Shown: positions 36,701 through 46,588 of the stretch, piece after piece
How positions within the stretch are numbered: position 1 is the first letter of the stretch
Layout of the letters: each line of letters begins with the position of its first letter
Assembly (NCBI GenBank): GCA_020466095.1
Contig: CM035809.1
Span: 2,205,393-2,269,392, forward strand
Length of the DNA: 64,000 nt
Direction: 5' to 3'
DNA from: Chlorops oryzae
Lineage: Eukaryota; Arthropoda; Insecta; Diptera; Chloropidae
Made by a program: the position numbers and the translations under genes
The notes under the pieces: model-generated
What the model was told of the DNA's origin: nothing
What the model saw: the letters and a program-made list of their open reading frames with translations, nothing else
Database searches by the model: none

Positions 36701-37062
36701 TTCCTCTCTCAAGTGGCGCTATCTTGTTTTCTTGTATCATGGGTGTATATAATTATTGTATGGCATCGCTAACTCTATTCTTTTAAACTTACCCATTTGA
36801 TTAACGGCCCCCAGAAGAAAACTGTCTTGGGACCTGTTAGTTCAAAACAAAGACAAAAATAAACACGCATTTAAAGGTTCTTACGCACAACCATACCTGC
36901 CGGATGCTCCCAAAATGGTCGAAATTTTCCGGGTACATGCTTGTCCGCAGCATTGATCACCGTATTATAAATCCGGCTAAGGATTCTAATTCTTTTCCGG
37001 GTTGGTGGCGGTGCACCTCCAGCAGGAGGTGGTGCAACTGGCGGTGTCGTTGACGGTGCCAT
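30715..37062 (-). CDS. Mitochondrial pyruvate carrier subunit 2 (MPC2-type), copy B
   Basis: Three exons with the same phases and lengths as copy A: 36897-37062 (ATG), 36793-36833 and 30715-30954 (TAA), 148 residues, no stop or shift. All family blocks are kept: HVPGKFRPFWEHPAG, PKTVFFWGPLIKW, GLVIAGLADLARPAE, SRYSLVIYPKNFS, NFFVGITQLVQLARAL. Substitutions concentrate in the N-terminus (TRKRIRILSRIYNTVINAAD, more basic than copy A), exon 2 and the C-terminus. Intron 2 is 5.8 kb and packed with a Penelope-like fragment, LOA/R1-type debris, MITEs and decayed extra copies of the gene's own 5' exons. Whether it is still spliced correctly cannot be told from sequence. It may be a diverged, tissue-restricted paralogue, as Drosophila also has several MPC2 genes. 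Confidence 0.88.
31131..31985 (+). mobile_element. Penelope-like element fragment
   Basis: Two overlapping frames, broken by a shift at an A-run near 31420, encode a PLE N-terminal region: LKFLNNILKYAITEKPNI, then KEISAIRNI and the diagnostic block VYHLKADKGNALVIMDKEEY just before the RT core. The RT catalytic domain and GIY-YIG endonuclease are missing; the sequence stops at about 31960 inside MPC2-B intron 2. It interrupts the right arm of the palindromic MITE shared with copy A, so it inserted after the duplication. Confidence 0.85.
31990..33430 (+). mobile_element. Decayed non-LTR retrotransposon (LOA/R1-like), copy 1
   Basis: Broken frames give an RT core (FSPISLSSFLLKALERLLEL, LSKSQHAYL), a later RT part (NDDDVALLVRGTHLDTPSEL, VNPSKTVRILVTRKQ) and an RNase H tail (FTDSQASIKSLNSG, ADELARRGTPLLGPSHM). 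Internal deletions and many stops show it is dead. Its last 680 bp (32750-33430) recur at 35514-36190 with a few differences, as part of a local duplication. Confidence 0.85.
33494..33687. mobile_element. TA-flanked MITE, family GTGGTATTCAAGCA
   Basis: Termini GTGGTATTCAAGCAGG and GTTGCTTGAATACCAC with TA on both sides. The parallel place in the second local copy, near 36235, lacks it. Confidence 0.8.
33850..34560 (-). pseudogene. Decayed extra copies of MPC2 5' exons
   Basis: Two patches in MPC2-B intron 2 match the start of the gene with many indels. About 33852-34055 retains the TTCAAAACAAAGACAAAAAT intron-1 segment, a broken donor, AATTTTCCGGGTA and a TCTAATTCTTTTCC stretch. About 34385-34560 retains CTTACGCACAACCATACTGC, CCGTACATGCTTATCC and ATTATAAATGCG. 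Neither keeps a frame. They mark further rounds of local duplication, or a badly assembled allele. Confidence 0.65.
35027..35411. mobile_element. Foldback element, CTTTGTCAGATAGGCTCC ends, copy 1
   Basis: Inverted arms of about 50 bp: GTCAGATAGGCTCCATCG, TCCGTCATGCGTCACGTCAT and inverse. The same element occupies the parallel place at 38074-38517, so it predates the local duplication. This copy has more indels. Confidence 0.75.
35514..36190 (+). mobile_element. LOA/R1-like retrotransposon fragment, copy 2
   Basis: Near-identical to 32750-33430 (same stops, including the ADELARRGT tail) and followed by the same CACTCATTCACTGTTTCGCT host sequence, so it arose by segmental duplication, not by a second insertion. 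Its left edge, TTACGTTC/TTTTGG at about 35513, is the duplication junction. Confidence 0.85.
36499..36750. mobile_element. Foldback MITE with GATACAAGAAAACAAGATAG arms
   Basis: GATACAAGAAAACAAGATAG followed by CGCCACTT on the left is mirrored by AAGTGGCG then CTATCTTGTTTTCTTGTATC on the right, with GGGTGTATA at both edges. It lies just beyond MPC2-B exon 2. Confidence 0.75.
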
Positions 37063-37211
37063 TTGACGTTGTTTAAAATTTACTAAGTAATTAAATAAAT
37101 ATTTTGTGAGTTCAAACAATATGGGTATGAGAAAATTGTTTAAATTCAACAACAAAATTTCATATTCGTGAGCAAGTGCCGATACACTTTGTTAATTAAT
37201 AAATTTCAGAG

Positions 37212-37256
<45 letters not shown>

Positions 37257-39136
37257 AGCAGCATTACAAAACCTTCACCTTGAACCTGCTTCACAACAGC
37301 TGGCACTAATTCGCCATTTTGCACAATTTCCTCATTTTCTTTGCGGAAATGTTTGGAAAAAGGAAAACGTTTTCACGTAAGCTAAAAATAATACATTTAC
37401 GATTTGCGATAATCACGCAATAAAATGAGCGCAACGTGCTTACGTACATATAAGACTCTTTCTCTCTCTCTCTCCTCTCTCTCTCTTGATGGCGTTCTCT
37501 TAATCGCTCAGTGCGTTTGCTTAAGAATAGAGATGCGAACGTGACGAGTTGGCGTGACATATTGTCCCTACGTAGCTCAGTTAGCATATCTTATGTCTGT
37601 TCCCGTACTGCACAAAACTGTCCAATTTTTTTAAAACTGTATGAAAATTGGGCAAAATTGTGCAGTTTCGTGTAGTTCGGGAACAGACCTTTTATGTTCT
37701 ATTCCCAAATTTGTTTTCCTTTTACTTTAAATTAAAAGACGTTAATTAACCTTTTGCCGATTTTGTATGTCCAATAGGAAAAAATTACAAAACAAAAATT
37801 TTAATGTCACTTCGGATTTAGTTTTTTCTTAAAATTGTTTCGTCTCAAATGGGGTTTTCCGAATAAAACTGATTTAAATGAATTTGTTTACGTTCTGTGA
37901 AGTCTGATTCAGAATTTTTTAAACTTGAATTTATTCGTTTGAACACAAGGTGTATTTAAAAAGGTATATGATCTAGAGCCCTATGCTTCTTCTTATTCAT
38001 TTTTGACAAATAGAATTTTTCGAAGTATGTATACGTATGTGTGCTTAGATTTTTTATTGACGTTTGTTCGTTTAAGTCTTTGTCAGATAGGCTCCATCGT
38101 CCGTCATGCGTCACGTCATATGACTGACAGCTAAGTTGAAATACATGTGTTTATATGAAGTGCATCCCAATCAATACTTCTGCGTCGACGTGACGCACAA
38201 AAGTTGGGCAACTCTCAACTTTCGACGGTACGTCGCTTTGTTTGACAGCAGCCAGCTGATTGTTTTGCACGTTTTTATTTTGCTGAAGAAGTATAACAAG
38301 AAGTTTTTACTGAGTTTTACGAAAATGGAGGACAAAATATCCTCGAAATCCATATTTTTTGATAACTAGTTTTTAAACTCACAACACAGCTGAAAAATTG
38401 TTTATACGTCAATGACGTTCTCATTACGGATTGTGTCAGTCACTTACGTCAACACGTTGCTGTCAGTCATATGACGTGACGCATGACGGACGACGGAGCC
38501 TATCTGACAAAGGCTTTACGCTATTTTTAAATGACAAATTGCATTGTGTCCGGAAAAATTAGGCGTTTTCCCGTACTGCACGAACTGCACAATTTTTTGA
38601 AAACTGTATGAAAATTGGGTAGTTTTGGGCAGTTTCGTGCAGTACGGGAACAGACCTGTTTTACAAAATCGGGATCACAATAGGTCTGATCGCTTACTGC
38701 ACGAAACTGCCCAATTTTCATACAGTTTTCAAAAAATTGGGCAGTTTCGTGGAGTACGCGAACAGACCTAATACAGGAGATTTTAGCATATGTGAGGTAC
38801 CGAGAAAAAGAAGATACCCTCTCAGACCAAAGCCTTTTATCTAAAATTTTTCCGAAAAAATTCCTTTGTCCTACAGCAAATATGTATATTAATATTTCGA
38901 AACTGCTAAATAAAAATAAAGATACTCTCCTCCTTAAAAAATTGTTTTTCTCTCCAATCAAGATTTCGCTTTCTTGTTTTCTTGAATAATGAGAAAAATT
39001 TCACTCTGAGATTTTCGTGCACTGATCGCTCTCAATAATTTTGCGTGGTGTTGCATATAAAAAAAAAAAATAATATAAGCACCAAAGGTATGCAATTATA
39101 TGCATACGTATGTATGTACATCTATACACAGTCATA
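37063..39136. other. Spacer B upstream of MPC2-B
   Basis: Non-coding. A (GA)n run at about 37213-37253 lies 150 bp ahead of the MPC2-B ATG. 37260-37830 and 38780-39136 match parts of spacer A. Near 38565-38765 there are two tandem, inverted copies of a CGTACTGCACGAACTGC / TGGGCAGTTTCGTGCAGTAC motif, also seen singly near 26165 and 37600: another small palindromic element. No gene. Confidence 0.65.
38074..38517. mobile_element. Foldback element, CTTTGTCAGATAGGCTCC ends, copy 2
   Basis: Inverted arms share GTCAGATAGGCTCC, CGTCCGTCATGCGTCACG and TCATATGACTGACAGC with their inverses at 38460-38515. This is the better preserved copy of the pair with 35027-35411. No coding capacity. Confidence 0.8.
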
Positions 39137-39477
39137 CAGGGTGTCCCGAAAACTTTTGTAAAAATTCAAAACATCGATAGGTCGAGTCAAGAGAAACATT
39201 TTTTGTTTTCAGACAAAACTCTCTTAGAGGTTCCGTTTACGAGCTGTAGCACTTCAAAAAAGTTTATTTTTGTATGAAGTTTTTGAGTTAAAAAAAAATT
39301 GTTTGTTTAAAATGAAAGTATGGGTACTCAAAATTTCATACAAAAATCAATTTTTTTTGAAGTGCTGCAGCTCCTAAACGGAACCACTAAGAGAGTTTTG
39401 TCTGAAAACAAAAAATGTTTCTCTTGACTCGACCTATCGATGGTTTGATTTTTTACAAAAGTTTTCGGGACACCCTG
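39137..39477. mobile_element. Tc1/mariner-type foldback MITE with empty site in window
   Basis: A 341-bp element with CAGGGTGTCCCGAAAACTTT ends, exactly inverted at the right, and long arms (ACATCGATAGGTCGAGTCAA and GAGAAACATTTTTTGTTTTC). TA flanks it on both sides (39135-39136, 39478-39479). The orthologous unoccupied sequence GTCATATATTGGTATTT is present once at about 27819-27835 in spacer A, so the insertion followed the duplication. Confidence 0.95.
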
Positions 39478-40070
39478 TATATTGGTATTTATATGAAAAC
39501 GTTGCTTCACAATTTGCGTGCTTATATTCTAATTTCATTGCTTTTTTATTAGCACAAAATTATTTAACATTTACCCGTAAAATCTGTGCAGTACGACAAA
39601 TCAATTATGACTAAGTCGCGCCATGGCGTATCATTACTCAGAAATGAATTCAGTTTAATTTGAATTTTGAGCCGACTTCTTTTTGCTAGGGCAAAGCTGG
39701 TTTTCCAGCTGTATGTACGAGCTTATTTAGTTTTTTTTTTTCTGCAAGGAATTAAAGAAAATTCCAACGCGTATTACTATAATATATACTGCAACAACGG
39801 TGTATATTATTTTTGAAATTGATATTAGGACTTTTAATTTTAATTTTCATTGTAAATAAATAATAATATTCACGATTCTGCGTTCCTTATTAATTTATAT
39901 TTTACAAAGCTGGGATACCACAATCTACGCAAATAGCACAATTTGCGCCAATTTTTATCGGGCCAGATCGGCACAGATTAAAACAATTCCTACAACCACT
40001 TTTTTGAGGGCTCACATAATCGTCGCATATTGTCAAACACTTTTTGGCGTATATCAGGGAACAAAAATTA

Positions 40071-41255
40071 AGGGTGTAATAGTCAGGCGAACTTGACAAT
40101 AAAATAACCGACACAGATAATAGGTTAGCTAAACATGATTTAAGATCGCTCAAAACAGGCCCCTAGAATGAGAAGCCTCATATGACGAATTTTTGAGATT
40201 TTAGTGATAGACCCTAATAATGGAGGTACCCTTAATAATGGACCGATCAAGAAAATTTTTGGAGAGAATGTTTATGACCAGCGCTGCTCAAAACACACAT
40301 TCATAATTTTGTGCATGTATTGGACCTCCTCGTTCGGTAGTTCGCAAGACTCCCAGCAGATAATTATGGATTAATACCTTAACCGAGCAAAAGAAGAGTA
40401 ATGACTTATTCATCCATTTGGAGTAAGAAGCGAGCAATCGAGGTTTTATTTCAATTTTTATAATCGCTTAATCATTCATTTGGAGTAATTAGGAGAGCAA
40501 CCTATGTTATTATGACTAGCCTCGATTTTGGACTATCCGAGGATTATTACTTTTCTCGATACTTAATTCTCTTTTCTTAAATTAGAAGGCAAGGATAATT
40601 TAGGGTATGTCAAATACCTTTCCAGCATTAAGATTCTCCTCCCACAGTATTTAAAAAAATTTAGGTCGAAATAAGTCAATTCCTGGAATTCGTTACCCGG
40701 GAATATTAAATGGGCTGTTAAGATTATCCATTCATTGGACTAAGACCGAGCAATTATTACTCGCTTAGCTCTGTTCTTAAATTAGAAAGACTACTCACAC
40801 TTGATCTTTCCGAAGGTCAAAAAATTTCTCCGGGCTAAAAAAATTATAATTGCATGGGTTTTTTTTATCGCTCACCATTCTAGTGTTGAAAGGCCAAAAA
40901 ATATTTTTGCCACTGGTGGCATTTTTGAACAGCGCTGTTTATGACTATAGAGGACGCATACATGCTTACATTCCAGTACCATTTGAATTTCAGGTGTAAC
41001 ATTAAAGGCCCTAAAATATGCTCACATATTAAATTTCATCCAAATACTTTAAATATTCAGGTTTCAGAGTAGTTTTTGTCAAAATAGCTCAACTCCTTCG
41101 ATAAGAAAACTGTATAAAAACAGACAGACGGACGGCTAAATTGAATCTCCAAGTGACGCTGGTCATTTCCATACATGTTTTGTATCGTCTATCTCGACTG
41201 TTACACACAACCAAACAAACGCCATATACCCTCGACACGGGGTGGTCGGGTATAC
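40071..41255 (+). mobile_element. DINE-1/Helentron-like element, copy 5, inside the peptide gene
   Basis: Begins AGGGTGTAATAGTCAGGCGA and ends CCCTCGACACGGGGTGGTCG followed by GGTATAC, the same ends as the copies at 21130 and 24072. No target duplication: joining the flanks restores an open frame. A hAT element is nested at 40279-40937; without it the copy is about 520 bp. Confidence 0.85.
40279..40937. mobile_element. hAT non-autonomous element, 8-bp duplication TTTATGAC
   Basis: Ends CAGCGCTGCTCAAAA and TTTTTGAACAGCGCTG are inverted; TTTATGAC directly flanks both (40271-40278 and 40938-40945). Contains repeated ATTCATTTGGAGTAA-type motifs. 659 bp, no transposase. Confidence 0.93.
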
Positions 41256-41296
41256 AAAATTGTGACAAAAGCAATCAAGACGATGACACTTGCCAT

Positions 41297-43569
41297 CACT
41301 GAGAGTCCAAAAATTTAAGTAAGCAATTGCATTTACATTATCGGCACAATGCGCAAATAGTGAGAGCACGGCTTTAGGACATAACGATAACGATACGCTC
41401 TGACAATTTCCATATTGACGATCCTTCGTTCGCTGGGTATTCATAATTTGCTTAATAAAGTAAAGATATTACTCTAACATTTTAGCTGGACGAAAACAGA
41501 ATGCAACCGAGCAACCCAGGGACCTATTTCTAAAAGGGTGGCAGCACAACGAAGCCGCAATGCGGATTTAAAGTTTTCATTGTAAAAAATTTCGAAAGAT
41601 GACATGATCAAATGTAGTCTTCCATTTAAAAGATCAATCAATGAATTGCAAAGTGGGCTGTAAAATTTGAATTAAATCCAAAAAATCGATAGAAACTTTC
41701 GGAGTTGTCGTCAATACTGAAATCTTTTTTTTAGTACGGTACTAATAAGTATATTCTCCCATCACAAACAGACAAACAGGCATACTCAAGAAATCGAATC
41801 CGAATAAAAAATTCGAAATCTCTTTGATTTCTATGGAAATCACATTCAAAATACAGCTATTGTAAATTAAACATTTCAAAAAATAGGCTTTAGGAAGACA
41901 ACCGAGCAGCTGATTGCAAAATAAAAATCGTCTTCCATGTGCAATATGAAACAAATCTCGAATTTAAGAAATATCTCTTTATTGTGTTTTTTGTATTAAA
42001 ATTAAATTAATGGTATTTGAAATTATTTGATGTTTATATTTACTTTTAATATTTTTCTTCGAACATACTTTTGATCGAAGTTGCATGTGTTTTTAAAATT
42101 AATTAATTGCAAAATTTTCTTTTTCTACTTTATATGCGATTTCTTTGTTGTATTTATCAATTTGTTTTTATGTACTACTGTATTTCATACAAAAAAAAAA
42201 AAAAAGAAAAAATGTGGCGAGGAGAGGAGAGGAAAGCGTGAATGGATAATTGTACACTCTTTCGATTTTTTTTTATTACAGTTCGAGTATGAAATTTCGT
42301 TCCATTACGTGTTTATTACTTGTTCTTTTTATTTACTTATTTTTTGTTAACATTTTTATAGAAACTAAGCAACTTTTTTTTTTTGAAAATCAAGATAAAA
42401 TCGTGTTCATTAAGGTAGCTTAAGTCGAAGCGAAAAACCAAAAAATACAGAACTATTTTTATATTAAAAAAAAAAAAAAAAAAAAAACTATGGCATATCT
42501 TATGAGATTTCCAAGACTACGATAGAATAAACTTATAGCTTCACAGTATAAATAAATTCAAACAATTTTATATTTCCAATCGGAAATCAATTCAAATCCT
42601 AAGGAACGGTATTTTTTGCTTTTTCCTTTCGACATGGTGTGGTAAATATATATTGAATATTTTTGGAGTAAGTTGAATTTGAAATTTTTACACATTCTTG
42701 TATATCGATTATACATATAACATAAATTAAAAAAAGACTTGGCGTCGTTTCTACATGTCTTGCGTTTTATTTACTCTTCAAAGCGATTAAACAGGAGCTC
42801 AAATATTATATGTGTAAAGGGCTTACACCATTTGAGTAGGTTGTTTCCTACCAGTTTACGAAACTTGTCTAAAAAAAAATTTACGTTGCATGTAGTTTCG
42901 TTAAGTTCTTAACTATATGTATACAATTATGTCTATATATATACTTTAATTAAATATATACAGGGTGTTTCAGTCAAGCGTGTCAATTTGAAAATGTCTA
43001 GAGTATAACAGTTGCCCCATAAACAAAATATTTGTGTTCATATGAAAATCAAATAAAATTATTAAATAAGCAAAGCATAAATTGTGTAAAAATAATTTTC
43101 ATCATTTTCATTGATAAATTCCAGTTCATAAGAATTTATTAAAAAATAGAGCGCTTTAGCACCTCATACATGATTCTACAAACTGTTATACTTGAAATTC
43201 TGCTCTTATAATTTGCTTACAACACTTTATATCTTCAAATTGACATCTCTTAGCTGTTACAATCTGTTTCTTCTTTGCATTTCAAATTATGACTTGGATT
43301 CACTTTTGCTTTTGCATTCATATATAAATGTCTTCCTGTAAATGTGTTTGGTGTTGACGTTTTTCACTTTTGTAAACAAATTAATGACAAAAAAAAAAAA
43401 GAGAAAGAAAAAAAAGAAAATCTAAAATGTTCAAGTCTACTCTCAGTTGCCTAGCTCTCTCTCTCTCTACTCATTGCGGCGCATTTTCTGAAATCCGATA
43501 TTTGTTTCCATTTAGAATGATTTCGATTTCATCCAAAGCTCACAAATAAATTCCTTTGGCGGAGAAATG
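41297..43569. other. Intergenic between the peptide gene and importin alpha
   Basis: 41297-42730 has no supported gene; it is AT-rich with long poly-A and poly-T tracts (for example A23 around 42465). From about 42735 to 43140 it parallels 29050-29990 (less the CT-rich insertion there), i.e. the flank downstream of importin alpha. The importin-alpha 3' UTR probably covers the part next to 43569. Confidence 0.6.
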
Positions 43570-45468
43570 TTAAAACTCAAACGTATTCATTGACATTTTA
43601 TCAGTATTGGGGTCGAACGGAAATTGATTTCCATCAGATGGTGGCGCCAAACCTGCTTGTTCATTCTGTTTGACAAAAAAATTGAGGTTGGATTGACGGG
43701 AATACGGAAAAAATGTAATTATTATAATGCACATACCTCATCAGAGAAATAGTGTTCGATGATGTCGAAGGCCATTTTATAAATATCAACGTTTTCATGA
43801 TTTTGCAGTCGTTCTATTTTGTCCAATCCATCGCATTCCTCAATTAAATTGGCTACTTCATGAACATGCCCTTCAGCCATTCTGAGCATATTGTTAAGAC
43901 CATCGAGCACGACCTTTGTTAATCCCAATATTATTGCATGAGCACAGTAAAGCAAAGCATGTCATTGAAAGCATGAGATACTTACATTGATAACCTGCGA
44001 GTCCTGGCACGAGAGCAGCTCACAGAATGGTGGTATAACACCTTCCTTAATCAGTGTAAATACTTGATCCCGATTGCCACTGATAGTCAAGTTGCTAATA
44101 GCCCAAGCGGCTTCCTTTTGCGTTTGGAATTCGCCCTTTGCTAGATTTTCAATGATCTTTGGCAGCAATCCAACATCGATGACCGCTTGGACCTGCGTCT
44201 GATTGCCTGCTGTTATATTCGATAGGAACCAAACGGCCTCCTTTCGTATTTTCTCTTTGCTATGCGACAATAGCGCTGGGAAATATGAAAGCGCATCAAA
44301 ATTGAGCACAACTTGCGTTTGTTCATCGGAACCGGTAACAATATTTCCAACTGCACGTAATGCGGCTGTTTGGACTTTAACCTCGGCATGGCCTAACAAC
44401 GGTATGAGCTTGGGCACAACACCACTATCAATGACCATTTGAATTTGTTCGTTTCCACCATCAGTTAGATAACTTATGGCCCAGACAGTATCAACCAAAA
44501 TATTCGTATCCGTATGATGTATGAGCACATTGAGTGCGGGTAGAATTTCATGAATGGTCTGCGGTGGCGGCGGCGGGTCTTTATTGCGACACAAATTCAC
44601 AATGACCCAAGTGACATTGCGTAGAAATGATATTGGAATATCAGGTTTTATAAATGACAATAATGGCTGCACAACACCACGCTGGATGACATAATCACGT
44701 AATCGCGGCCCATCACCGATAATATTACCAAGAGCCCAGACTGCTTGTTCGCAAACAGTCGGTGCAGGCGACGACAGCAGTTGCAGGAAGAGCGGAACAG
44801 CACCGGCAGCAACGACCTAACACACAGATGACAACAAATACTTCTACATCTGCTTCCAGTTCAAGAATTAAGGATACTCACTCTGTTCGTTTGCTCAGAT
44901 GTGCCCGAAGCGATATTAGTTAATGCCCATGCAGCTTCGAATTGTAACATCGTATGTTCGTTCTGTTTTAAGCAATCAACCAATATTGGTAGAATGTCAC
45001 TCTTGATGAGGTCATTGATCGGCGGATTTTTGTCTGAAGAGAGCAGTTTCCTGGCCGCTTGCACTGCTGCGAGCTGTTGTTCAGGCTTTGACGAATCAGC
45101 AGCGGCTTCGGCTAATTTCTTTAAATTAATAGAATTTGTCAGTTGGTCATCTTCGTCTGTGTTGGAGTCAACTGTTGGTACGTTGCGACGTTTGAAGAGT
45201 GTCTCTTCGCGTTTGTTCTTTCGTAGTTCAACTGTGACTTCATTACGACGACGGCGCATTTCCTGAAAATGTATAAAATACGATGCATTAAAAATTATTG
45301 AATTTTTCTGTGTAGCCTCCATCAAAGTAGTGCTGTCACATTGAGGGATTTTCCCCCTTTGCCGGAATATTGGCAGCACTGTAAAGAAAATTCCATTTTA
45401 ATTTTACTTACATCTTGGTCTTTGCCTTTGTTTTTAAAGTTCTGCAGCCGATTCATACTAGACTCCAT
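43570..45468 (-). CDS. Kap-alpha3: Importin subunit alpha-3 (karyopherin alpha 3)
   Basis: Five exons on the minus strand: 45412-45468 (ATG), 44882-45262, 43986-44816, 43737-43913 and 43570-43665 (TAA); junctions are canonical and phases close to 513 residues. The protein is the adaptor that binds classical nuclear localisation signals and docks on importin beta. The N-terminus has the basic importin-beta-binding segment ([20 protein letters not shown], residues 20-39). Armadillo repeats follow with the Trp/Asn ladder that holds the signal peptide: [81 protein letters not shown]. The end is an acidic FSDENEQAG and the short conserved FEF tail. Ends and repeats match the KPNA3/KPNA4 class. Its last exons are the source of the remnant at 29985-30281. 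Confidence 0.97.
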
Positions 45469-46173
45469 GGTCAATAGCAATTGCTTTTTGTTTCGTTGGA
45501 GTATAGGATTCTTCTCATCCAAATTGTCGGTGAATTAATGCAAAATAATTCGGCAGCAAATTCGTCATGGACAAAACACGAGACGTCGAATCGTTCAAAT
45601 CAACGAGTAACAATGGCACAAAGAATGGAAAAACAATAATTCGTTGAAATGTATTTAAAAATATGCTGCCAAATATGTATTTACCACTAAAATTATTTAA
45701 TTCTCAGTACCCTTTTATTCTGAATTGAATTAATTTGAGCACGGCAATGTCCTTCTTCTTCCCTTTCAAACAAAATGCGTACGACAGTCTTCTATGGAAC
45801 AAAAACTAAAGCAACGAGTAATTAATTCGAGCGATGATTTGGTTTAACAAAGTTAGCTGCGATTGAAATTCCGCTAACAATGATGCAAACTCGCTTAATT
45901 CAGGGCGGGCCTTTTTAATTCCCATATTGACGGTTTTTTGAGTTCGCTATTTTGTGGCTCCTATTCTTTATAGCCAAAAATCTTAGTTCTAGTCTAAATC
46001 TATGTTATAACGGAGCCTCGAAGCTAAATCTACATCCGTTCAAAATGAATTGATTGAATTATGGAGTAAACACCTTAAAATCCAGCTTTTTTTTCGAAAT
46101 CTTGCGTATGCGTGCGCGTGCAGGAAGTTGATTGAACGTGGTTCCATATGTTTTCATGTGTTGAACGGCTTAA

Positions 46174-46588
46174 GGCTGAAAACACACCAAATCCAACAAA
46201 ACGTTTTTTTTGACGTACAGCAAAAAAACGCTTTTCCACACAGCCCACACCAACTCCAACAAATTTTTCGAACTCAAACAAAATCCAATCCAACAGCTTT
46301 CTGCATGCTTTTTTGTCGGAGCTTCTGTTTTGTTCGTGTCGTTTTCAGTGTGCGTTGCGCCGTAAGCTTACATGAGATTATCGACGTCGACAAGCGTTCG
46401 CAACGTTTTGTCGAGTTCGGTGTGGGTTAGCTGTATGGAGTGCCATATATGAACGGCGTTCGAACAAATGCGTTGACCAACAAAATGTTGTGTCGTACTC
46501 CGTGTGTGTTGCTAGATAAGAAGCAATATACTTTTGTCGAATTCGACATGAAACAACGTTTTGTTGGCTTTGGTGTGTTTTCAGCCTA
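46174..46588. mobile_element. PIF/Harbinger-type MITE, GGCTGAAAACACACCAAA ends, TAA duplication
   Basis: GGCTGAAAACACACCAAATC and the inverse GCTTTGGTGTGTTTTCAGCC, with arms continuing through CCAACAAAACGTT, bound 415 bp. TAA is repeated directly at 46171-46173 and 46589-46591. It splits an older palindromic element. Confidence 0.88.

Larger units (their letters stand above)
39902..41296 (-). pseudogene. Small secreted cysteine-rich peptide gene split by a transposon
   Basis: Two parts on the minus strand: 41256-41296 starts with ATG and encodes a short uncharged hydrophobic stretch like a signal peptide; 39902-40070 ends in TAA and encodes a final hydrophobic turn with a plausible cleavage site after ...LIYA, then about 46 residues with eight cysteines. 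The parts are in the same frame across the insertion (41 + 169 = 210 bases, 69 residues). Mature cysteine spacing is C-x3-C-x10-C-x2-C-x3-C-x10-C-x2-C-x2-C, so C-x3-C-x10-C-x2-C occurs twice in tandem, which chance would rarely give. The 1.2-kb insertion is a Helentron-like element with a nested hAT. Splicing is conceivable (GTATAC at one edge, TTGTCAAG 21 bases from the other, frame kept), but would lengthen and disturb the signal peptide. No family recognised; secreted defence or signalling peptide is a guess. Confidence 0.6.

Noticed and set aside
41163..41444. 93-codon minus-strand frame with several Cys
   Set aside because: Runs out of unique DNA into the Helentron-like end; the more convincing frame at this place is the short leader starting at 41296.
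43440..43470. CT repeat near the importin-alpha 3' end as a second junction
   Set aside because: Sequence on both sides is continuous importin-alpha flank, so it does not mark a break.
46050..46430. 126-codon plus-strand frame
   Set aside because: Lies across a PIF-type MITE and the broken arm of another palindromic element; both edges of the frame are transposon sequence.
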